Shown here piece after piece: positions 1 to 3,733 of a DNA stretch of 5,332 nucleotides (positions within the stretch are counted from its first letter, which is position 1; every line of letters starts with the position of its first letter). Position numbers and translations under genes: made by a program. Source of the DNA: Halobacteriales archaeon (lineage in GTDB: Archaea; Thermoplasmatota; SW-10-69-26; JACQPN01; JAIVGT01); NCBI GenBank assembly GCA_020201485.1, contig JAIVGT010000309.1, positions 1 through 5,332 of the forward strand, read 5' to 3'. The notes beneath the pieces are model-generated. The model worked only from the letters and a program-made list of their open reading frames with translations. It had not been told where the DNA came from and ran no database searches.

Positions 1-158
1 CCGCGGGAGACCGGGGCCGTGCGGCGCCTTCGCACGACGCAGGACGACGTCGCCCCGCGCGGCCGGGCCCGGCCTGCCGCCAAGAAACGGGGCGCGATGC
101 ACCGCGCGGCCATGCTTTCCAGGGAAGCGTTCAGGGCGGGGGACGCCGTCCGCCGGGC
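1..158. other. Non-coding left edge, no gene recognised
   Basis: All three forward frames are mostly free of stops here, as often happens in very GC-rich DNA. Their translations are Arg/Pro/Ala-rich with no recognisable family. On the reverse strand an ATG at 113-111 opens a frame running off the left edge, but its product also looks like low-complexity Arg-rich noise. No convincing TATA element or Shine-Dalgarno is well placed for the gene starting at 159. The nearest G-rich run (about 135-142) lies some 16 bases upstream, too far for a normal ribosome binding site. This stretch probably holds the promoter and leader of the propeller gene. Confidence 0.4.
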
Positions 159-383
159 ATGGGAGCGCCGCCCCGCGCCGCCCTCGCCGTCGTGCTGCTC
201 CTCGCCGCGCCGGGCATCGGCCTCGTCGGCCAAGGCCATGGCGACCCGCCGCCGATGGGCCGCGCCCTGTACCGCGAGGTGCACGACGCCGCCCTCGCCA
301 CGTACCTCCACGCCGGCTTCCTCGGCAACGCCACGGCGCAGCCCTTCCGCATGGAGATGAGCGGCCCGGGCGCGTGCTGGCTC

Positions 384-1386
384 GACGTCGACCGCGACGG
401 CGACCTCGACCTCTTCCTCGTCAACGGCCTGTACGTGTCCCAGCCGGAGCGCAACGCCCGGCATCCGCGCAGCATGCTCCTCCGCAACGCGGGCGACGGC
501 ACGTTCGCGGACGCGACCACGGCGACCGGCGCGGCCCTCGAAGGCTACCACATCGGCTGCGCGGCGGCGGACTACGCGCAACGACCGCGGCGCCCTGGCC
601 GACGTCACGGACGCGGCCGGCGTGCGCGACGAGGACTGCCTCGAGGCGTGGAAGTGCCTGGGGGCGAGCGCGAGCTGGCTCGACTACGACCGCGACGGCT
701 GCCTCGACCTGTTCGTGGACCACTACGGGCGCGTGAACCTCACCGACCTGCCCCTGGAGACCTACCAGCAGGAGAACCGGCTGTACCGCTCCGGGTGCGA
801 CGGCACGTTCAGCGACGCGACGGTGGCGGCGAACCTGACGCAGGTCGCGGCGAGCTACAGCAGCGTGGCCAGCGACCTGGACAACGACGGCTGGCCGGAC
901 CTGTACGTGAGCAACGACGGGCAGGCCAACGACGTGTACCTGAACAACGGCGACGGCACGTTCCGCGACGCGGACAGCGAGGCGCGCGACGCGCGCAACG
1001 GCATGGGCACGGCCGTGGGGGATTTCGACCACGACGGGAACATGGACGTCGTGACCACGAACTGGGTGAGCCAGCTCAACGGCATCTTCCGCGCGCGCGG
1101 CGACGGCACGTACGAGGACATCGGCGGGCAGGACGCGTTCACCGACGCCTTCCCCGACAGCGGCTGGGCCGCGCACTGGTTCGACCTGAACAACGACGGC
1201 GAGCAGGACCTCATGGTCGTGAACGGCATGACCTCCGACACCGGCGGCCTGCCCGCGGCCGAGCCCCTCCTCCTCTACGAGAACCTCGGCGGCACGTTCC
1301 AGCGGCAGCGCGACGACGTCGGGGCGGACTTCCAGCTCGAGCTCGCCGGGCGGAGCGGGGCGTGGGCGGACTACGACGACGATGGG
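384..1386 (+). repeat. Seven FG-GAP/VCBS blade motifs with embedded DNA repeats
   Basis: Asp-rich Ca2+-loop motifs begin at 384 (DVDRDGDLD), 570 (truncated after DY), 682 (DYDRDGCLD), 874 (DLDNDGWPD), 1021 (DFDHDGNMD), 1183 (DLNNDGEQD) and 1369 (DYDDDG, truncated). Intervals are 186, 112, 192, 147, 162 and 186 bases. The 112-base interval is the only one not divisible by three and is clearly too short. At DNA level the 14-mer gcgacggcacgttc, encoding (G/C)DGTF, recurs exactly at 493-506, 797-810 and 950-963, and its first 11 bases recur at 1100-1110. Seven blades suit an integrin-alpha-like propeller. The near-identical short repeats could promote slippage, recombination or assembly collapse. 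Confidence 0.8.
570..586 (+). other. Frame break 1: deletion in propeller blade 2
   Basis: The first frame reads GCAAADY up to base 575. One extra g at 576 separates this from the next frame, which reads RNDRGALADVTDAAG from 577. In this family DY is normally followed by about 19 residues (the rest of the Asp motif and a strand ending in L-Y/L-R-N) before the RN step. About 56 bases, or another length of the form 3k+2, appear to be missing. Adding 56 restores a blade interval of 168 bases, within the range of the others. The exact size cannot be read from this sequence. Confidence 0.75.
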
Positions 1387-1402
1387 GGCGTGGACGGGCG
1401 CG
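1369..1402 (+). other. Frame break 2: deletion between blade 7 and the ASPIC/UnbV domain
   Basis: The middle frame ends with WADYDDDGG (Asp motif starting at 1369) and then loses similarity. The third frame becomes recognisable at GARVWV (1397), the usual start of the conserved ASPIC/UnbV core. Only 28 bases separate the two landmarks. Relatives normally have some 40-50 residues here: the rest of the Asp motif, an L-L-R-N strand, an N-H-W-L strand and an N-R-D-G-x-G-A-R turn. A deletion of very roughly 110-120 bases, again shifting the frame by +1, fits best. The junction lies somewhere in 1384-1397. Confidence 0.75.
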
Positions 1403-2281
1403 CGCGTGTGGGTGCGCGCGGCCGGGTTGCCGGACCAGCTCCTCGAGGTCCAGCTCGGCTCCGGCTTCCTCGGGAGCGACGACCCGCGCCTGCACGCCGG
1501 CCTGGGGCGCGCCGAGTCCGCCGACCTGTCCGTGCGCTGGCCGGACGGCAGCGCGGCGACCTTCCTCGGCGTGCGGGCGAACAGCGTGGTGCACATCGCC
1601 GCGGGCGAAGGCCTGACCTACGCGAAGCAGCTCCCCCTGGCGCGCATCACCGCCCCCGGCTCCGCCCACCGCCTCGGCACCGTCGCCTTCAGCGTGCAAG
1701 GCGTGGCCGGGACGGACGCGCAAGGCGCGCAGTGGACCTTCGAGGACGACGGGAGCACCGCCCTCGGCCTGGCGGCGCAGCACGCGTTCGCCGACGTGGG
1801 CTTCCAGCGGGCGCGCGCGGAGGTGCAGGACGCGCTCGGCCAGCGCAAGGTCGCGACGGCGCCGGTCCGCGTGTGGGACGACCTCGCGGCGGAGGTCGTG
1901 CCGGACCAAGCGACGTTCCTGCCGACGGAGCAGGCGCAGGGCACGGTGCTCGTGCGCTTCAGCAACGGCGACCCGGTGCGCGGCGCGCACGTGAACGTCA
2001 CCGTGCAGTACGGCAGCGGCGTGCCCGAGCTGGACGCCGCGGTGCAGCTCCTGCCGCGCGCCGCACGCACCGCGCTCGGCTACCTCACGTTCGACATCGA
2101 AGGCGACACGGACGCCTCCGGCGCGATGCGCTTCGTCGTGCCCTGGAACCAGCCCAGCCCGAGCGACCTGCTGCCGTACGACGGGCTGAACATGCCGGGC
2201 GTCTACGCCGTGCGCGCCCAGGGCGGGGCCCGGGGCAGCGTGTTCCCGGACGCAGCGCAGACGTACGCGGTGGGCGCGCGG

Positions 2282-2295
2282 CTCGCCTAGGCGAG
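2282..2295. other. 14-base perfect palindrome containing the shared convergent stop codons (CTAG)
   Basis: The sequence ctcgcctaggcgag is its own reverse complement. The propeller gene ends with CTC GCC TAG (stop at 2288-2290). The thioredoxin gene on the other strand also ends with CTC GCC TAG (stop at 2289-2287). Both proteins therefore end in Leu-Ala with identical codons, and the genes overlap by four bases. Folded as RNA it gives only a 5-bp stem with a 4-base loop and no T tract, so it is a weak terminator candidate at best. Confidence 0.7.
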
Positions 2296-2613
2296 GAGCG
2301 GCTCCAGCTTCCGCACGAGCTCGGGCTTCGGCACCGCCCCCACGACCTGGTTCACGAGCCGGCCGTCCTTGAAGAAGAGGAGCGTCGGGATGCTCATCAC
2401 GCCGAACTTCATCGGCGTGGCGCTGTTCTCGTCGGTGTTGAGCTTGCCCACGGCGAGCTTGCCGGCGTGCTCCTTCGCCAGCTCCTCGAGGATGGGCGCG
2501 ATGCGCTTGCACGGGCCGCACCACGGGGCCCAGCAGTCGATGACCGCGACCTTGTTCGCGGCGATGAACGCGGGGAAGTCGGCGTCGGTGATGTCCTGCG
2601 GGGCGTCCAGCAT
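2287..2613 (-). CDS. trxA: Thioredoxin
   Basis: This 108-residue protein is a classic single-domain thioredoxin, the cytoplasmic disulfide reductase that receives electrons from thioredoxin reductase. The redox motif WCGPC lies at residues 31-35. The buried Asp is at 26, the cis-proline is in SIPT (Pro76), and the FFKDG and VGAVPK segments follow. These residues align almost position for position with E. coli thioredoxin, and the length is typical. It has no signal peptide. An additional Cys27 sits next to Asp26, where many relatives have an aromatic residue. Translation starts at the ATG at 2613; no Shine-Dalgarno precedes it, and the more upstream ATG (2632) is out of frame. It converges on the propeller gene with a four-base overlap and is divergent from the Lrp gene. 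The family call is very secure; the symbol is by family only. Confidence 0.96.
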   Translation of the reverse strand: MLDAPQDITDADFPAFIAANKVAVIDCWAPWCGPCKRIAPILEELAKEHAGKLAVGKLNTDENSATPMKFGVMSIPTLLFFKDGRLVNQVVGAVPKPELVRKLEPLLA

Positions 2614-2635
2614 CGCGCGCGCAACGCGGCATGGC

Positions 2636-2650
2636 TGCTTGAAGCTTCAG
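2636..2650 (-). promoter_or_regulatory. Weak A/T-rich promoter candidate for thioredoxin
   Basis: The bases around the gaagcttc palindrome are the only notably A/T-richer patch upstream of the thioredoxin ATG. They lie about 23-37 bases before it, roughly where an archaeal TATA box would sit for a leaderless transcript. The match to a TATA consensus is poor, so this is only a positional suggestion. Confidence 0.25.
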
Positions 2651-2772
2651 GGGGCGCAGCGCGTGGACCCGCGACGAGGCTCCGCAGGGGCCAGGCCCAT
2701 CGGCACCGCGCTGCCCCAGGCCCGCAGACCCCAGCATTCATCCACGCGTTGGCCAGGCCACCGGACAAGTGA

Positions 2773-2784
2773 CAAAGGCTTATG
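2773..2784 (+). promoter_or_regulatory. BRE/TATA-like promoter of the Lrp-family gene
   Basis: The stretch caaaggcttatg combines a purine-rich BRE-like part (caaagg) with a TATA-like cttatg (2779-2784). It stands out in otherwise GC-rich DNA. The TATA-like centre is about 28 bases before the ATG at 2810. In archaea, transcription starts about 26-27 bases after the TATA centre, which here predicts a leaderless or nearly leaderless mRNA. No Shine-Dalgarno lies before the ATG, which agrees. Confidence 0.5.
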
Positions 2785-2809
2785 CTCCAGCAGGTGCTTG
2801 CCGGCAGCC

Positions 2810-3253
2810 ATGTTGGACGAGAAGGACCTGGCCATCCTCCGCGAGCTCCGGGAGAACGCGAAGAAGACGACCAAGACCATCTCCGAGCACACCAGCATCC
2901 CGCGCACCACGGTGCACGACCGGATGGGCAAGATGGAGATGAACGGCACCATCCGCCGCTACACCATCATCCCGAGCTACGAGCGCATCGGCGAGGCGAC
3001 GTGCGCCTACGTGTTCATCTCCCACGACCAGTCCCAGGGCCAGAGCCAATCCCAGGTGGCGAAGCAGATCTCCGCCATCCCGGGCGTGTACGAGATCCAC
3101 CTCATCAGCGGCGACTGGGACATCATCGCCAAGGTGCGCGGCCCGGACGTCGAGGGCATCGGCAAGATGGTCATCGACAAGATCCGGCCCATCCCGGGCG
3201 TGGGCAAGACGTTCACGTGCACGGTGTTCGAGACGGTGAAGGAAGAGGTCTGA
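2810..3253 (+). CDS. Lrp/AsnC family transcriptional regulator
   Basis: This 147-residue protein has the standard two-part Lrp/AsnC architecture and usual length. Residues 2-50 form the winged helix-turn-helix: LDEKDLAILREL opens it and the probable recognition helix is IPRTTVHDRM at 30-39. A linker, RRYTIIPSYERIG, follows. Residues 63-146 form the RAM/AsnC effector and oligomerisation domain, with IPGVYEIHLISGDWDIIAKV at 90-109 and the final TCTVFETVKEE strand. Such proteins assemble as dimers to octamers, bind DNA, and often sense amino acids. The effector here cannot be told. The polar stretch DQSQGQSQSQ (73-82), between the first strand and helix of the RAM domain, is unusual in composition. 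The ATG at 2810 was chosen because family homology begins there and a TATA-like element is correctly spaced. The same frame is open further upstream, but that part has no homology. Confidence 0.95.
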   Translation: MLDEKDLAILRELRENAKKTTKTISEHTSIPRTTVHDRMGKMEMNGTIRRYTIIPSYERIGEATCAYVFISHDQSQGQSQSQVAKQISAIPGVYEIHLISGDWDIIAKVRGPDVEGIGKMVIDKIRPIPGVGKTFTCTVFETVKEEV

Positions 3254-3418
3254 CGGGGCATTTCGCCGCTCGGTCGCTCCTGCTCGCTCCCCGCTCGCCC
3301 GCTCCCTCGGGCTCGCGCCCCCGCACCCCCCAACGCCTCCGTTGCGACGACGTCGCGGGCCTTCGGCCCTCGCCCGTTTCCCGGGCATTCCACGCCTTCC
3401 GCCAGCGTCCAAACAGGC
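3254..3418. other. Non-coding gap with CGCTC-rich run and tandem hairpins
   Basis: These 165 bases separate the regulator from the next start codon. The first half (about 3266-3316) is pyrimidine-rich, with many irregularly spaced CGCTC/GCTCG units. The second half carries three adjacent small inverted repeats. Translations in all frames are low-complexity, so I call no gene. No A/T-rich promoter is visible before the ATG at 3419. The gap may hold the 3' untranslated region and terminator of the regulator. Confidence 0.5.
3344..3386 (+). terminator. Three back-to-back stem-loops, possible transcript-end structure
   Basis: Three 5-bp GC stems are packed almost without gaps: gcgac/gtcgc with loop gac (3344-3356), gggcc/ggccc with loop ttc (3357-3369), and gcccg/cgggc with loop tttcc (3372-3386). 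They begin 91 bases after the regulator stop codon. Only a short T run (3377-3379) is present, so neither a bacterial-type intrinsic terminator nor a T-rich archaeal terminator is clearly made. It may be a terminator, an RNA-stabilising element, or a small structured RNA. Confidence 0.35.
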
Positions 3419-3733
3419 ATGCAGGGCGTGCCGGCGGCCTTCCTCCTCCTCGGTGCCATGACCGTCACGCTGGGCGCGGGGCTCGGGGCCATCGCGCGCG
3501 GGGAGGCGCTGCTCGCGTTCCTGCTCATGCTCGCCGGGGCGGGCGCATTGCTCGCCGGGTGGGGCTTGTCGCAGGCGCGCTCCTGGGCCCGCCCCCTCGC
3601 CCTCGGCGCGTGCGGCCTCGCCCCCCTTCCCCTGTTCGCGCTCGCCGGCATGCCGGAGCTGGGCGCGCTCGGCGCCGGGCCCCTGCTCCTGCTCGTGGCC
3701 GCGCCCCGCCTCACCGCTTCCCCGGCACCCTGA
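3419..3733 (+). CDS. Small hypothetical membrane protein
   Basis: This 104-residue protein is almost entirely hydrophobic, and I do not recognise its family. Likely membrane segments lie at residues 5-26, 29-50 and 57-77, with a shorter one at 83-95. The few charged residues fall mainly in loops: Arg27/Glu29 between segments 1 and 2, Arg54/Arg58 between 2 and 3, and Glu80 between 3 and 4. A 3-4-pass integral membrane protein is expected. No catalytic motif is visible. The ATG at 3419 is the first in the frame and leaves the whole first membrane segment intact; no ribosome binding site precedes it. The 3' end overlaps the convergent Ig-domain gene by 23 bases. Hydrophobic frames can arise by chance in GC-rich DNA, but the ordered segments and loop charges favour a real gene. 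Confidence 0.6.
   Translation: MQGVPAAFLLLGAMTVTLGAGLGAIARGEALLAFLLMLAGAGALLAGWGLSQARSWARPLALGACGLAPLPLFALAGMPELGALGAGPLLLLVAAPRLTASPAP

Larger units (their letters stand above)
159..2290 (+). pseudogene. Exported FG-GAP/VCBS beta-propeller protein with ASPIC/UnbV, PKD-like and MG2-like domains; frame broken twice
   Basis: Homology runs through three frames: 159 to about 576, about 577 to 1386, and about 1390 to 2290. The ATG at 159 begins a Sec-type signal peptide (one Arg, then AALAVVLLLAAPGIGLVG). Asp-rich Ca2+-binding motifs of the D-x-D-x-D-G-x-x-D type follow at 384, 682, 874, 1021 and 1183 (the last is DLNNDGEQD). Truncated copies sit at 570 and 1369, giving seven blades. An ASPIC/UnbV domain (GARVWV, DPRLHAGLG, VRWPDG) covers about 1397-1606. 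A PKD-like domain (WTFEDDGST, HAFADVG) spans about 1637-1879, and a macroglobulin/Ig-like domain (GDPVRGAHVNVTV) about 1889-2017. Such proteins are extracellular; their ligands are mostly unknown. Both breaks are +1 frame changes at which conserved protein is missing, so deletions are more likely than single-base errors. The three parts still look like intact coding sequence, so decay is recent or the breaks are artefacts. The family call is confident; true pseudogene status is not. Confidence 0.85.
2614..2809. promoter_or_regulatory. Divergent promoter region between thioredoxin and Lrp-family genes
   Basis: This 196-base non-coding stretch separates two start codons pointing away from each other, so it must hold both promoters. 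It contains a 10-base palindrome, tgaagcttca, at 2640-2649, and a repeated ggccaggcc at 2689-2697 and 2751-2759. I see no RNA gene in it. Archaeal Lrp-type regulators often bind their own promoters, and this layout would let one dimer or octamer act on both genes. That regulatory link is inferred; no operator consensus is evident. Confidence 0.55.

Noticed and set aside
19..360. Forward frame beginning at GTG 19, Arg/Pro/Ser-rich product
   Set aside because: Low-complexity composition and overlap with the clear signal peptide and first blade of the propeller gene in another frame; a GC-rich shadow frame.
570..1402. Programmed ribosomal frameshifting to join the three propeller frames
   Set aside because: No slippery heptamer or conserved stop is visible at either switch, and conserved protein is missing at both, which frameshifting would not explain.
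421..1596. Long reverse-strand frame of 391 codons opposite the propeller gene
   Set aside because: Product is a Val/Ala/Arg-rich antisense image of the Asp/Gly-rich blades with no domain; the forward frames show clear homology.
1211..2737. Reverse-strand frame of about 508 codons across the propeller 3' part and thioredoxin
   Set aside because: Arg/Ala/Gly-rich and out of frame with thioredoxin, whose own frame is unmistakable; a by-product of high GC.
2369..2809. N-terminal extension of the Lrp protein in the same open frame
   Set aside because: The extension is antisense to thioredoxin, has no homology, and would bypass the TATA-like element before 2810.
3254..3418. CRISPR array or tRNA in the repeat-like gap
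   Set aside because: Repeats are short and unevenly spaced with no constant spacer length, and no cloverleaf can be drawn.
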